From contig NZ_JOCT01000040.1 in assembly GCF_000717875.1 (NCBI RefSeq), positions 1 through 54,429 of the forward strand: a stretch of 54,429 nt of DNA, given 5' to 3'. This DNA comes from Streptomyces sp. NRRL S-455. Lineage in GTDB: Bacteria; Actinomycetota; Actinomycetes; Streptomycetales; Streptomycetaceae. Within the stretch, counting starts at the first letter, position 1, and each line of letters starts with the position of its first letter. The position numbers and the translations under genes are program-made. Below, piece by piece: positions 1 through 20,586 of the stretch. The notes under the pieces are model-generated. The model saw only the letters and a program-made list of their open reading frames with translations, was not told the DNA's origin and did no database searches.

Positions 1-12129
<12,129 letters not shown>

Positions 12130-12441
12130 CTGTCTCCTCACAATCTTCCGCCGGAACCCCCGGCCTTTTCATGCCGCGCAGAAAAATAATCGAGGTGCCG
12201 CTTGAGTGACATTAAATTAAGGGCGAACTGGGACGCTAGCAAGGCTGCAAGGAGATGGTCAACATACTTATCCGGGAGGATAACCGCAGGTAGGGAGCTT
12301 GATATCCAGCTGATAGCGAGGGTATACGAGCGATTTGTAGAGTGTAGACACGTGCATTTCCTTTCCTGATCGAGAATTCCGGGAGCTGTCTTTCCTTCGG
12401 TGCTCCCGCGTTTCTCCCGTTCTTTTCATTGGAGAGCCGCC
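12130..12441. promoter_or_regulatory. Divergent promoter region between cdaPS1 and hmaS
   Basis: This 312-nt non-coding stretch is clearly more AT-rich than its flanks and separates the divergent NRPS and Hpg genes, so it should hold both promoters. It contains a perfect inverted repeat, TTATCC-GGGA-GGATAA, at 12268-12283, a possible operator or small hairpin. No protein binding is known from the sequence alone. The CCTGCCGAAAGT element found in other intergenic regions of this window is absent here. Confidence 0.6.
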
Positions 12442-13515
12442 ATGCCGCCAAGTGCCATTGCGTACGCCGAGCTGTACGTCACGGACGACCGGGATGCCTC
12501 CGGCTTCCTCATCGACAGCCTCGGCTTCGTGCCCCTGGCCGTGGCGGGCCCCGCCACCGGCACCCACGACCGCAGGTCCACCGTGCTGCGCAGCGGGGAG
12601 GTCACCCTCGTGGTCACCCAGGCGCTGCGGCCGGGAACCGCTGTCGCCCGGCACGTCGAGGAGCACGGCGACTCCATCGCCGACCTCGCGTTCAGCTGTG
12701 ACGACGTCCAGTCCTGCTTCGACCGGGCCGTCCTCGCGGGCGCCGCCGCGCTGCAGCAGCCGACCCCGTCGCTCCTGCCCGGCCAGGACACCTTCTTCGC
12801 CGCCGTCTCCGGGTTCGGGGACGTCCGGCACACCCTGATCGCCGCGACCGGCGACCGGACGGGGCAGCTGCCGCCCGACCGGGACTGGGCGCTCCTGCCG
12901 GCCGCCACGGACCCCGCGGTGTCCCGGCCGGTCCTCGACCACGTCGCGATCTGCCTCGAAGCCGGCACCCTGCGCCGCACCGCCGAGTTCTACGAGGCCG
13001 CCTTCGACATGCCGTTCTACTCGTCCGAGTACATCGAGGTGGGCGACCAGGCGATGGACTCCATCGTGGTGCGCAACGCCGAGGGCGGCATCACCTTCAC
13101 CCTCATCGAGCCCGACGACACGCGGGTGCCGGGGCAGATCAACCAGTTCCTGAACGCCCACAACGGTCCGGGAGTCCAGCACCTGGCCTTCCTCGTGGAC
13201 GACATCGTCGGTTCGGTCCGCGCGCTCGGCGACCGCGGCGTGGCCTTCCTGCGCACCCCCGGCGCCTACTACGACCTTCTCACCGAGCGCGTCAGCGACA
13301 TGGCCGACGCCATCGCCGACCTGCGCGAGACCAACGTCCTCGCGGACCACGACGAGTGGGGCTACCTGCTGCAGATCTTCACCCGCTCGCCCTACCCGCG
13401 CGGCACCCTCTTCTACGAGTACATCCAGCGCAACGGCGCGCGCGGTTTCGGCAGTTCGAACATCAAGGCGCTGTACGAGGCCGTCGAGAGGGAGCGGGAA
13501 GTGGCCGGTCGATGA
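12442..13515 (+). CDS. hmaS: 4-hydroxymandelate synthase (HmaS), Hpg biosynthesis
   Basis: A non-haem iron dioxygenase of the HPPD/HmaS family (357 aa) that converts 4-hydroxyphenylpyruvate to 4-hydroxymandelate, the first committed step to 4-hydroxyphenylglycine. Two vicinal-oxygen-chelate halves are visible. The iron ligands are His167 (VLDHVAICLE), His247 (GVQHLAFLVDD) and Glu326 (LFYEYIQRNG). The C-terminus (GFGSSNIKALYEAVERE) is typical of the family. ATG at 12442 is chosen because GGAGA lies 6 nt upstream; an in-frame GTG at 12400 would add 14 residues and resembles the annotated start of the S. coelicolor protein as I remember it. The stop overlaps the hmo start (ATGA). HmaS rather than HPPD is inferred from the neighbouring hmo and hpgT. 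Confidence 0.95.
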   Translation: MPPSAIAYAELYVTDDRDASGFLIDSLGFVPLAVAGPATGTHDRRSTVLRSGEVTLVVTQALRPGTAVARHVEEHGDSIADLAFSCDDVQSCFDRAVLAGAAALQQPTPSLLPGQDTFFAAVSGFGDVRHTLIAATGDRTGQLPPDRDWALLPAATDPAVSRPVLDHVAICLEAGTLRRTAEFYEAAFDMPFYSSEYIEVGDQAMDSIVVRNAEGGITFTLIEPDDTRVPGQINQFLNAHNGPGVQHLAFLVDDIVGSVRALGDRGVAFLRTPGAYYDLLTERVSDMADAIADLRETNVLADHDEWGYLLQIFTRSPYPRGTLFYEYIQRNGARGFGSSNIKALYEAVEREREVAGR

Positions 13516-14669
13516 CGTCCGTCACCGAGCGGGAGCCGCTCACGCTCGACGACTTCGCCGAGTGCGCACGTCGCGAACTTCCGCCCGAGGTCTGGGACTT
13601 CATTGCCGGTGGCGCGGGCCGGGAGCGGACGCTGGCCGCCAATGAGACCGCCTTCGACGCCGTGCGGCTGCGCCCCAGGGCGCTGCCCGGCATCGAGGAA
13701 CCGGACACCTCCGTCAAGGTGTTCGGCTCCCGCTGGGCGGCGCCCGTCGGGATCGCACCCGTGGCCTACCACTCACTCGTCCACCCGGACGGCGAGACGG
13801 GAACGGCCGCCGCCGCGGGCCGGCTCGGACTCCCGCTCGTCGTCAGCACCTTCGCGGGCCGGACCCTCGAAGAGGTGGCCGACGCGGCCCACGGCCCGCT
13901 GTGGCTCCAGCTGTACTGCTTCCGCGACGCCGAGACCACGTTCGGCCTGGCCCGTCGCGCGCGCGACAGCGGCTACCAGGCCCTGGTGCTCACCGTCGAC
14001 ACCCCCTTCACCGGCCGCAGGCTGCGCGACCTGCGCAACGGCTTCGCGGTCCCCGCCCATGTGACCCCGGCCAACCTGGCCGGGTCGGCCGCCGCGGGGA
14101 GCGCCACCCCCGGAGCGCACAGCAGGCTGGCCTTCGACCGCTCGCTCGACTGGTCCGCCGTGGCCCGGCTGCGGGACCTGAGCGGGCTGCCCGTACTCGC
14201 CAAGGGCGTCCTCACCGCGCGGGACGCCGAGGCGGCGGTGGCGGCGGGCGTCGCGGGCATCATCGTCTCCAACCACGGCGGCCGCCAACTCGACGGCGTC
14301 CAGGCCAGTGTGGAGGCGCTGCCCGAGGTGGTGTCCGCCGTGCGCGGCCGCTGCCCCGTCCTCCTCGACGGCGGTATCCGCTCCGGCGCCGACGTCCTGG
14401 TCGCGCTGGCCCTCGGCGCCCGCGCCGTGTTCGTCGGCCGGCCCGCTTTGTATGCCCTGGCCGCAGGCGGCAGCGAGGGCGTGCGCCGGATGCTCACCCT
14501 GCTGATCGAGGAGTTCGCCGACACCATGGTGCTCACCGGCCACGCCTCGCCCGGCACGATCGACGCGGACACCGTGATCCTGCCGGGACACAGCCACCCG
14601 ACCACCGAGAACCCGGCGCCGCACACCGTGCCGTACGCCGTGCCGTTCACAGACAGGAGCCCCGGATGA
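13512..14669 (+). CDS. hmo: 4-hydroxymandelate oxidase (Hmo)
   Basis: An FMN-dependent alpha-hydroxyacid oxidase (385 aa) that oxidises 4-hydroxymandelate to 4-hydroxyphenylglyoxylate in the Hpg pathway. The family pattern is complete: N-terminal ELPPEVWDFIAGGAG, the substrate-side LQLYCFRD segment, VDTPFTGRRLRDLRNGF, AKGVLTARDA, the catalytic SNHGGRQLD with His255 and Arg258, and the FMN phosphate-binding DGGIRSG and VFVGRPALYAL. The start overlaps the hmaS stop by 4 nt and the stop overlaps the hpgT start by 4 nt, so the three genes form one coupled operon. Length is normal and no active-site change is seen. The 4-hydroxymandelate specificity rests on context. Confidence 0.95.
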   Translation: MTSVTEREPLTLDDFAECARRELPPEVWDFIAGGAGRERTLAANETAFDAVRLRPRALPGIEEPDTSVKVFGSRWAAPVGIAPVAYHSLVHPDGETGTAAAAGRLGLPLVVSTFAGRTLEEVADAAHGPLWLQLYCFRDAETTFGLARRARDSGYQALVLTVDTPFTGRRLRDLRNGFAVPAHVTPANLAGSAAAGSATPGAHSRLAFDRSLDWSAVARLRDLSGLPVLAKGVLTARDAEAAVAAGVAGIIVSNHGGRQLDGVQASVEALPEVVSAVRGRCPVLLDGGIRSGADVLVALALGARAVFVGRPALYALAAGGSEGVRRMLTLLIEEFADTMVLTGHASPGTIDADTVILPGHSHPTTENPAPHTVPYAVPFTDRSPG

Positions 14670-15991
14670 CGACCACGTCAGGGAGCACGGACCGGACAGG
14701 CGTCCTGCCGCGGACCGCGCTGCACGCCAGCCTGTCCGCGCCGCTGCTCGACACGATGACCTTCCTCAACGAGGTCACCCTCCGCCATCCGCAGGCGATC
14801 TCCTTCGCCCCGGGGCGGCCGTACGAAGGCGACTTCGACGTCGCGCGCGTACCCGGACTCATCGAGACCTACCTCGACCACCTGCGCGAGCAGGGCCACT
14901 CCGAGGAACGCGTGCGCACGGCGCTCTACCAGTACGGCGAGACCGCGGGACAGATCCGGGACATCGTCGCCCGCATGCTCGACATCGACGAGGACATGAC
15001 GGTGGACCCCGCGTCCGTGGTGGTGACGGTCGGCTGCCAGGAAGCCGTCCTGCTCACGCTCCGCGCGCTGTTCACGGGCCCCGACGACGTGCTCCTCGTC
15101 GACAGTCCCTCGTACGTCGGCGTCACCGGCGCGGCCGCCCTGCTCGGGATCCCCGTCGTCGCGGTGCCCGGCACCCCGCACGGGCCGAGTCCGGAGGGAA
15201 TCGAGCGCGCCGTACGGGAGATCGAGGCGAGCGGCCGGCGCGCCAGATGTCTGTACGTGGTGCCCGACTGCTCCAACCCCACGGGCGTGAGCATGCGCCG
15301 TGAGGCCCGTACGGCCCTGCTCGACGCCGCGGACCGGCTCGGACTGCTGCTCCTGGAGGACAACCCCTACGGTGTGTTCAGCACGGTGCGGCGGCCGACG
15401 CTCAAGTCCCTCGACACCCACCGGCGCGTCATCTACCTGGGCTCCTTCGCGAAGACCGCCTTCCCGGGCGCGCGCGTCGGGTTCGTGGTCGCCGACCAGC
15501 TGGTCGAGAGCGCGGACGGCCGGGCACCGGGGCTGCTCGCCGATGAACTGGCCAAGGTCAAGAGCATGGTCACCGTCAACACCTCCAGCCTGAGCCAGGC
15601 AGCGGTCGCCGGACTGCTCCTGCAGAACGGCGGCGGGCTACGGGCGGCGAACGAGGCCGCGGCACGCCACTACCAGGCCACCATGAGGTGCCTGCGGGAG
15701 TCCCTCGCCGCCGAACTGCCCGCAGGGGCACCGGAGTCGGCGGGTGTGCGGTGGAACGATCCCGACGGCGGGTTCTTCCTGACGCTCGACGTCCCGTTCG
15801 CCGCGGACGGGGCCGCGCTGGACATCTCGGCGGAGAAGTACGGCGTCATCTGGACGCCGATGCGCCACTTCCACCTGGACGACGCGGGGGACCGGCAGAT
15901 CCGGCTCTCCTGCAGTTACCTCACCACCGACCAGGCCACCGAAGGGGCGGCACGGCTGGCCCGCTTCATCAAGGACCAGGCGCGGAACTGA
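14666..15991 (+). CDS. hpgT: 4-hydroxyphenylglycine aminotransferase (HpgT)
   Basis: A PLP-dependent class I/II aminotransferase (441 aa) that transaminates 4-hydroxyphenylglyoxylate to L-4-hydroxyphenylglycine, using Tyr as amino donor in characterised homologues and so regenerating 4-hydroxyphenylpyruvate for HmaS. Seen in the sequence: YQYGETAGQ, VTVGCQEAVLL, the PDCSNPTGVSM loop, LLLEDNPYG with the PLP-contacting Asp, and the Schiff-base Lys263 in SFAKTAFPGARVGF; RLSCSY near the C-terminus holds the carboxylate-binding Arg. It is the last gene of hmaS-hmo-hpgT and is followed by a hairpin shared with the convergent absA2. Confidence 0.94.
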   Translation: MTTTSGSTDRTGVLPRTALHASLSAPLLDTMTFLNEVTLRHPQAISFAPGRPYEGDFDVARVPGLIETYLDHLREQGHSEERVRTALYQYGETAGQIRDIVARMLDIDEDMTVDPASVVVTVGCQEAVLLTLRALFTGPDDVLLVDSPSYVGVTGAAALLGIPVVAVPGTPHGPSPEGIERAVREIEASGRRARCLYVVPDCSNPTGVSMRREARTALLDAADRLGLLLLEDNPYGVFSTVRRPTLKSLDTHRRVIYLGSFAKTAFPGARVGFVVADQLVESADGRAPGLLADELAKVKSMVTVNTSSLSQAAVAGLLLQNGGGLRAANEAAARHYQATMRCLRESLAAELPAGAPESAGVRWNDPDGGFFLTLDVPFAADGAALDISAEKYGVIWTPMRHFHLDDAGDRQIRLSCSYLTTDQATEGAARLARFIKDQARN

Positions 15992-16006
15992 ACCCAACCG
16001 ATGTCA

Positions 16007-16043
16007 CCGGGGGCTGCGCCGCCAGATCTGCGCAGGCCCCCGG
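16007..16043. terminator. Hairpin between convergent hpgT and absA2
   Basis: CCGGGGGCTGCGC at 16007-16019 pairs with GCGCAGGCCCCCGG at 16030-16043, with one bulged base and a loop of about 10 nt. It sits in the 61-nt gap between the two convergent stop codons and probably terminates in both directions. Confidence 0.75.
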
Positions 16044-16052
16044 CGTATGGCC

Positions 16053-16721
16053 CTAGTTGCCGAGACCGATGTCCTTCACCAGGCCCGCCTCGTAGGCGAT
16101 GATCGCCGCCTGCACCCGGTTGCGCACCTCCAACTGGTTGAAGATCGCGCTCACATACGTCTTGATCGTGCCCTCGACCAGGTGTAGCCGCTGGGCGATC
16201 TCCGCGTTCGACAGGCCGGCGCCCAGCATCCCCAGGACCTCCTGCTCACGCTTGGTCAGCAGGGTCGTGCGCTCGCCCGAGACCTCCGCGCGGGGCGACG
16301 GGGCCCTGCGCAGTTCGGTCATCAGCCGGCGCGCCACCAGCGGGGAGAGGCAGGACCCCCCGGCCGCCACGGCCCGCACCCCGGAGATCAGGTCCCGCGG
16401 ATCGGACGCCTTGAGCAGGAACCCGGCCACTCCCTGGTCCAGGGCGCGCTCGATGTACTTGTCCTCGCCGAAGGTGGTGAGTATGACCACCCCGGTGTCC
16501 GGGTTGGTGGTCCGCAGTTCACCCGCGGCGGTCAGGCCGTCCATCTCGGGCATCCGGATGTCGAGCAACGCCACATCGGGGCGGTGTTTGCGGGCCAGTT
16601 CGACCGCCTCACGCCCGTCGGACGCCTCGGCGACCACCTCGATGCCCGGCTCGGTGGTGAGGATGGAGCGAACCCCGGCCCTGATGATGGTCTCGTCGTC
16701 GGCGAGCAATACGCGAATCAT
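16053..16721 (-). CDS. absA2: AbsA2-type response regulator (NarL/LuxR family)
   Basis: A 222-residue response regulator. The receiver domain (about 1-120) has the acidic pair Asp8-Asp9, phospho-acceptor Asp54 in ALLDIRMPEMDG, and TTFGEDKYIERAL with the conserved Thr/Lys end. The LuxR-type helix-turn-helix is at about 155-215 (LTKREQEVLGMLGAGLSNA, then EGTIKTYVSAIFNQL). It lies 65 nt downstream of the absA1 kinase and convergent with hpgT, which is the absA1-absA2 position in the S. coelicolor CDA cluster. There, phosphorylated AbsA2 is an established repressor of CDA and other antibiotics and binds the cdaR promoter region. Same role inferred here. Confidence 0.94.
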   Translation of the reverse strand: MIRVLLADDETIIRAGVRSILTTEPGIEVVAEASDGREAVELARKHRPDVALLDIRMPEMDGLTAAGELRTTNPDTGVVILTTFGEDKYIERALDQGVAGFLLKASDPRDLISGVRAVAAGGSCLSPLVARRLMTELRRAPSPRAEVSGERTTLLTKREQEVLGMLGAGLSNAEIAQRLHLVEGTIKTYVSAIFNQLEVRNRVQAAIIAYEAGLVKDIGLGN

Positions 16722-16786
16722 CCGATCCTTCCCTGGTGGTTTCTGCTCATCGGCCCCGCGGGCGGCCGCCGCCGGGCGTGCTGTGC

Positions 16787-18487
16787 TCAGAGCGTGTCCT
16801 TGGCCACCAGAACATCATCCTGGAAACACAGCCGGTACATCGTGTCGGTGAACTGGAGAGGACTCGCGCCGGCCCGGTAGTACTCGCACGTGGCACCCTG
16901 CGGCACCAGAGGTTCCGTGACGACCGGTGGCGGCTTCCTGATCCGCCGCGACGGGAGCGCCGGATCCAGCTCCGCGCGCGTCTCACCGACCCGCATGCGC
17001 GCGTAGTCCTCGGGGGAGATCGAGGTCGTCGCCGAGGTGAAGACGTAAAGGCCCGCCAGGAGCGCCACGATGGCCGCACCGAGCAGCGCCGGGATCAGCG
17101 CGGCCCGCCGGGCGTCGCGCCGCAGCCGAGCTCTGGTCCGCAGCAGCGCGGCCCGCGACGCGCTCCACCTCGGTGCGGGAGGCGCGGGGACGGCAGGGCC
17201 GGGCACCTCTTCCGTGCCGTCCGTTCCGGGGACTTCGCCGTCGGCGGCGCCGGACCGCGGGCGGGTGGCGTCGAGGCCGGGCCCCGCGGCCGCCCTGGAC
17301 GGCGCCGACGCGGTGTGCGGCAGCCGGGCGTACACCTCGAAACCGCCCGCCCGCGGGCCCGTCCGCAGGGTGCCGCCCGCGAGGCGGACGCGTTCGTCAA
17401 GCCCGATCAGTCCGGATCCGCTGCCCGTCGCGGGCGCGCTCCCGCCATGCTCCGGGCGCTCGTTGACGACCGACACCACGGTCTCGCGCCTCCCGTGGGT
17501 CACCCGCACGGTGATCGCGGCACCCGGCGCGTGCTTGGCCGCGTTCGTCAGGGACTCCTGCACCACCCGGTACGCCGCGAGATCGGACAGCAGAGGCGGC
17601 TTGTCCGCCCTCGGGGGCGCGCCCTCCTCGTGGAAGTCCACCGGCGTGGCCGACTGCTCGAAGCGGCGCACGAGTTGGGCGATCGACTCGTGGGTGGGGG
17701 TCAGCGACGGTGTGGGGTCCTCCCGCAGTAGCCCGATCACCTCGTGCAGGCGCTCCGTGGCCATGGTGCACCGCTCCCGCAACTGGCCCACGGAGTCGCG
17801 GTGTTGCTCGGAGAGGCCGGGGGCCAGCTCGAGACCGCCGGCGAGCAGGGCCATCACGCTCAGCTCGTGCCCCAGGGAGTCGTGGATGTCCTGCGCGATC
17901 CTGGCCCGCTCCTTGAGCCTGGCCTGCTCGGCGATGTAGCGCTGCTTCCACTCCAGTTGCTCGGCGTGCTCCCAGCCGGCGTGCGCCAGCGCGGTGCGCT
18001 GACTCCACCAGTTGCCCGCCCACCAGGGCAGGACGCTGGAGGCGAACTCGGTCATCAGCAGGCTCAGCCAGTCCTTGGTGTCGGCCAGGGCACTGGCCAG
18101 GAGGAGTCCGGCCACCGCGACACAGAGGAACACCAGGTGCGCGGGCCAGAGCCGGGTCAGTCTGCGGCCCGCCAGGAAGCTCAGCACCGCGGCCGCGATC
18201 GCCGGCCACAGGCTCGCGCCGAACCAGGGGTAGAACAGGGCGAGAAGCGTCGCGAGCAGCAGGGACAGCAGCGGCGCCGTGCGCCGCACCACGACCGCGG
18301 CCGTGATGGTCAGACAGGCGGCCGCCCAACTGGCCGCCGTGGCCGCGAGTCCCTCCGTGTTGAACGCGGAGGGCGCGAGGAGCACGAGCAGCAGCACCAG
18401 ATCGCCACGCCTGGCGAGGGGCCGCTCGGAGCCAAGGGCCCGTAGTAATGGTCCGGTTCGTCGGCGCACGGCCTGCCATCGCTGCAT
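16787..18487 (-). CDS. absA1: AbsA1-type sensor histidine kinase with C-terminal membrane anchor
   Basis: A 566-residue membrane kinase that in characterised homologues both phosphorylates and dephosphorylates AbsA2. Several N-terminal transmembrane segments lie between about residues 29 and 135. The HisKA_3 box is ARIAQDIHDSLGHELSVMAL with phospho-His202, and the ATPase part ends in GSGSGLIGLDERV. A further transmembrane segment at about 463-485 (ALLGAAIVALLAGLYVFTS) is followed by about 80 extracytoplasmic residues. This C-terminal anchor is unusual for the family but known for AbsA1. Codon 14 is TTA (plus-strand TAA at 18446-18448) and codon 15 is CTA. TTA is the bldA-dependent leucine codon, and I saw no other in-frame TTA in this window by eye. 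The start is ATG with a weak ribosome site; divergent from the ABC exporter. Confidence 0.93.
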   Translation of the reverse strand: MQRWQAVRRRTGPLLRALGSERPLARRGDLVLLLVLLAPSAFNTEGLAATAASWAAACLTITAAVVVRRTAPLLSLLLATLLALFYPWFGASLWPAIAAAVLSFLAGRRLTRLWPAHLVFLCVAVAGLLLASALADTKDWLSLLMTEFASSVLPWWAGNWWSQRTALAHAGWEHAEQLEWKQRYIAEQARLKERARIAQDIHDSLGHELSVMALLAGGLELAPGLSEQHRDSVGQLRERCTMATERLHEVIGLLREDPTPSLTPTHESIAQLVRRFEQSATPVDFHEEGAPPRADKPPLLSDLAAYRVVQESLTNAAKHAPGAAITVRVTHGRRETVVSVVNERPEHGGSAPATGSGSGLIGLDERVRLAGGTLRTGPRAGGFEVYARLPHTASAPSRAAAGPGLDATRPRSGAADGEVPGTDGTEEVPGPAVPAPPAPRWSASRAALLRTRARLRRDARRAALIPALLGAAIVALLAGLYVFTSATTSISPEDYARMRVGETRAELDPALPSRRIRKPPPVVTEPLVPQGATCEYYRAGASPLQFTDTMYRLCFQDDVLVAKDTL

Positions 18488-18622
18488 TCCAGCACGCTAC
18501 AAGAGGCACTACGGCCTCCGAACCTGCCGAAAGTCGAATGCGGTCGTTGCCGTTCGCCAGATGTTCCGGGTTCGACGGCTCCCTAGCGTTGTGGACGTGA
18601 CTTTGGAAGGAGCCACCAGGCG
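18488..18622. promoter_or_regulatory. absA1/ABC exporter divergent promoter with CCTGCCGAAAGT element (site A)
   Basis: This 135-nt gap between divergent genes carries CCTGCCGAAAGT at 18523-18534 on the plus strand, 35 nt from the absA1 start and 88 nt before the ABC ATPase start. The same 12-mer occurs at 26557-26568 and 29425-29436 (both as reverse complement) and, with its last base changed, at 22447-22457. GGAAGGAG before 18623 is the ribosome site of the transporter gene. Probably an operator for a cluster regulator. Confidence 0.65.
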
Positions 18623-19576
18623 ATGATCACTTTGGACCGACTGACCAAGCGGTACGGCGACAAGACGGCCGTCTCGGACCTCTCGTTCGAGATCAACCCG
18701 GGGAAGGTCACGGGCTTCCTCGGCCCGAACGGCGCGGGCAAGTCGACCACCATGCGGATGATCGTCGGTCTTGACGCGCCGACGTCGGGACGGGCGCTGG
18801 TGGGAGGCAAGCGGTACCAGGAGCTACGGCACCCCCTGCGCGAGGTGGGCGCGCTGCTCGACGCCCGCGCCGGCCATCCGGGCCGGTCGGCCTACCACCA
18901 CCTGCTCGGACTGGCCCGCAGCAACGGAATCCCGGCCTCCAGGGTCGGCGAGGTCCTGGAGACCGTCGGCCTCACCGAGGTGGCGAAGAAGCGCATCGGC
19001 TCCTTCTCCCTCGGCATGGGCCAGCGGCTCGGTATCGCCGTGGCGCTCCTCGGCGATCCCAAGGTGCTGCTCTTCGACGAGCCGGTCAACGGCCTCGACC
19101 CGGACGGAGTGCGCTGGGTGCGGGAGTTGATGCGGTCCCTGGCCGCGGAGGGCAGGACGGTCTTCGTGTCCAGCCACCTGATGAGCGAGATGCAGGAGAC
19201 CGCCGACCACCTGCTGGTCATCGGCCGAGGAAAGATCATCGCCGACGCCCCCATCGAGGAGGTCATCGCGGGCAGCTCGCTCACCGCCGTCCGGGTCCGC
19301 ACTCCGCAGCCCGACGTGCTCAGGCGGGAACTGCTGCAGTTCGGGATGAGGGTGGAACAGGACGCGACCTCCGAACCCGAGGAACTCCTCGTCGTCGGCG
19401 GCACCCTGGAGGAGATCGGCGACCTGGCCTTCAACCATCGTGTCCCCATCCATGAGCTGAGCATGCGCAAGGCCAGCCTGGAACAGGCGTACATGGAACT
19501 CACCGCCGCCAGCGTGGAGTACGGCTCGCCCACGCTCTCCCAGGTCACTCATGCTCCTGATCACCAGAAGGCGTAA
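18623..19576 (+). CDS. ABC transporter ATP-binding protein (lipopeptide export/resistance)
   Basis: A 317-residue ABC ATPase with Walker A GPNGAGKST, signature FSLGMGQRLG (normally LSGGQ-like), Walker B VLLFDEP and switch His in FVSSHLMSEM. The roughly 100-residue C-terminal extension is typical of DrrA/BcrA-type drug-export ATPases. It is followed 6 nt later by its ABC-2 permease and corresponds by position to the transporter pair of the S. coelicolor CDA cluster. Likely job: export of, or self-resistance to, the lipopeptide. It starts at ATG 18623 after GGAAGGAG, and the regulatory element CCTGCCGAAAGT lies upstream. Confidence 0.92.
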   Translation: MITLDRLTKRYGDKTAVSDLSFEINPGKVTGFLGPNGAGKSTTMRMIVGLDAPTSGRALVGGKRYQELRHPLREVGALLDARAGHPGRSAYHHLLGLARSNGIPASRVGEVLETVGLTEVAKKRIGSFSLGMGQRLGIAVALLGDPKVLLFDEPVNGLDPDGVRWVRELMRSLAAEGRTVFVSSHLMSEMQETADHLLVIGRGKIIADAPIEEVIAGSSLTAVRVRTPQPDVLRRELLQFGMRVEQDATSEPEELLVVGGTLEEIGDLAFNHRVPIHELSMRKASLEQAYMELTAASVEYGSPTLSQVTHAPDHQKA

Positions 19577-19582
19577 CTGGAA

Positions 19583-20380
19583 ATGACGACAACAACAACC
19601 GCCCCCAAGCTCGTAGGCCCCGTCAAAGGCGGCGGATTCAAGGGCGCCGTGGCGTTCGAGTGGACGAAGTTCTGGAGCGTCCGGGCCACCTGGTGGAACC
19701 TCGCCGTCGGCCTGCTGCTCACGGTGGGCTTCGCCGCGATCGTCGGCGCGTCGGCCGACGCCAGCGCGAAGAAGGGCGTCGACGTCACCATGCCGGCCCC
19801 GCACCACGCGTCGCAGGCTTTCCTGATCTCCCAGTTGACCGTGGTGGTGCTCGCCACCCTCGCGCTCACCAGCGAGTACTCCAGCGGTTCCATCCGCACC
19901 ACGCTGCAGAGCGTCCCCCTCCGCGGCCGGATGCTCCGGTCCAAGACGCTGGTCGTCATGGCGGTGGTGGTCGCCGCGGGCTTCGTCTTCAGCGTGCTGG
20001 CGACTCTGGTCGCCGCGCCCCTGATGGGGGACCACGGCGAGTACACCGGCGGCCAGTTGCTGGAAACCGCGCTCGGCGCCGGGGTGTACCTCGCCCTCCT
20101 CGCGGTCATGGCCATCGGTCTCGGCACCATCCTGCGCAGCGCCGCCGGCACCATCACGACCCTCATCATGGTGCTGCTCGCGCTGCCCCAGCTGATGGGC
20201 GTCGTCGGCGCCAAGTGGCTGGAGACCGCGTCCGACTACATGCCGAGCGTCGCCGGCACCGTACTGCTGACCCAGGACAGCGACCCCTACGGCGGCGGAA
20301 CCGCGCTGCTGGTCCTGCTGCTGTGGGCGCTCGCCGCGTACCTGGCAGGCTCCGCCGTCCTGCGCCGACGCGACGCCTAG
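19583..20380 (+). CDS. ABC-2 type permease, partner of the preceding ATPase
   Basis: A 265-residue membrane protein with six predicted transmembrane segments, among them AVGLLLTVGFAAIVGA, LISQLTVVVLATLAL, VVMAVVVAAGFVFSVL, LALLAVMAIGLGTIL and ALLVLLLWALAAYLAG. The layout matches ABC-2 permeases of the bacitracin/daunorubicin exporter type. It begins 6 nt after the ATPase stop (AACTGGAA upstream), so the two are co-translated. No substrate is visible in the sequence; lipopeptide export is inferred from context. A hairpin follows at 20446. Confidence 0.9.
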   Translation: MTTTTTAPKLVGPVKGGGFKGAVAFEWTKFWSVRATWWNLAVGLLLTVGFAAIVGASADASAKKGVDVTMPAPHHASQAFLISQLTVVVLATLALTSEYSSGSIRTTLQSVPLRGRMLRSKTLVVMAVVVAAGFVFSVLATLVAAPLMGDHGEYTGGQLLETALGAGVYLALLAVMAIGLGTILRSAAGTITTLIMVLLALPQLMGVVGAKWLETASDYMPSVAGTVLLTQDSDPYGGGTALLVLLLWALAAYLAGSAVLRRRDA

Positions 20381-20445
20381 CGCCGCCCTGCCGGACAGTC
20401 CTCGGCAGACCGATCCTCCCCCTCCCCCCAAGGAAAAGAGAAAAA

Positions 20446-20481
20446 GAGGGGCCGCATGCTCTGCCAGGCATGCGGCCCCTC
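20446..20481. terminator. Perfect 14-bp hairpin downstream of the ABC permease
   Basis: GAGGGGCCGCATGC (20446-20459) and GCATGCGGCCCCTC (20468-20481) form a perfect 14-bp stem with an 8-nt loop. The A-rich tract lies on the left side, so the uridine tail would be on a minus-strand transcript. It may still stop the exporter operon before the phospholipase gene. Confidence 0.75.
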
Positions 20482-20586
20482 TGCCGTACCCGGAACAGAT
20501 CCTGATAACAGCGCGATAAGGGCCTTATAGCGGTCGTCACCAAGGTGGGAGCGCTGGATCCTCACCCCCGCCCTGGAGGCTGTTCC

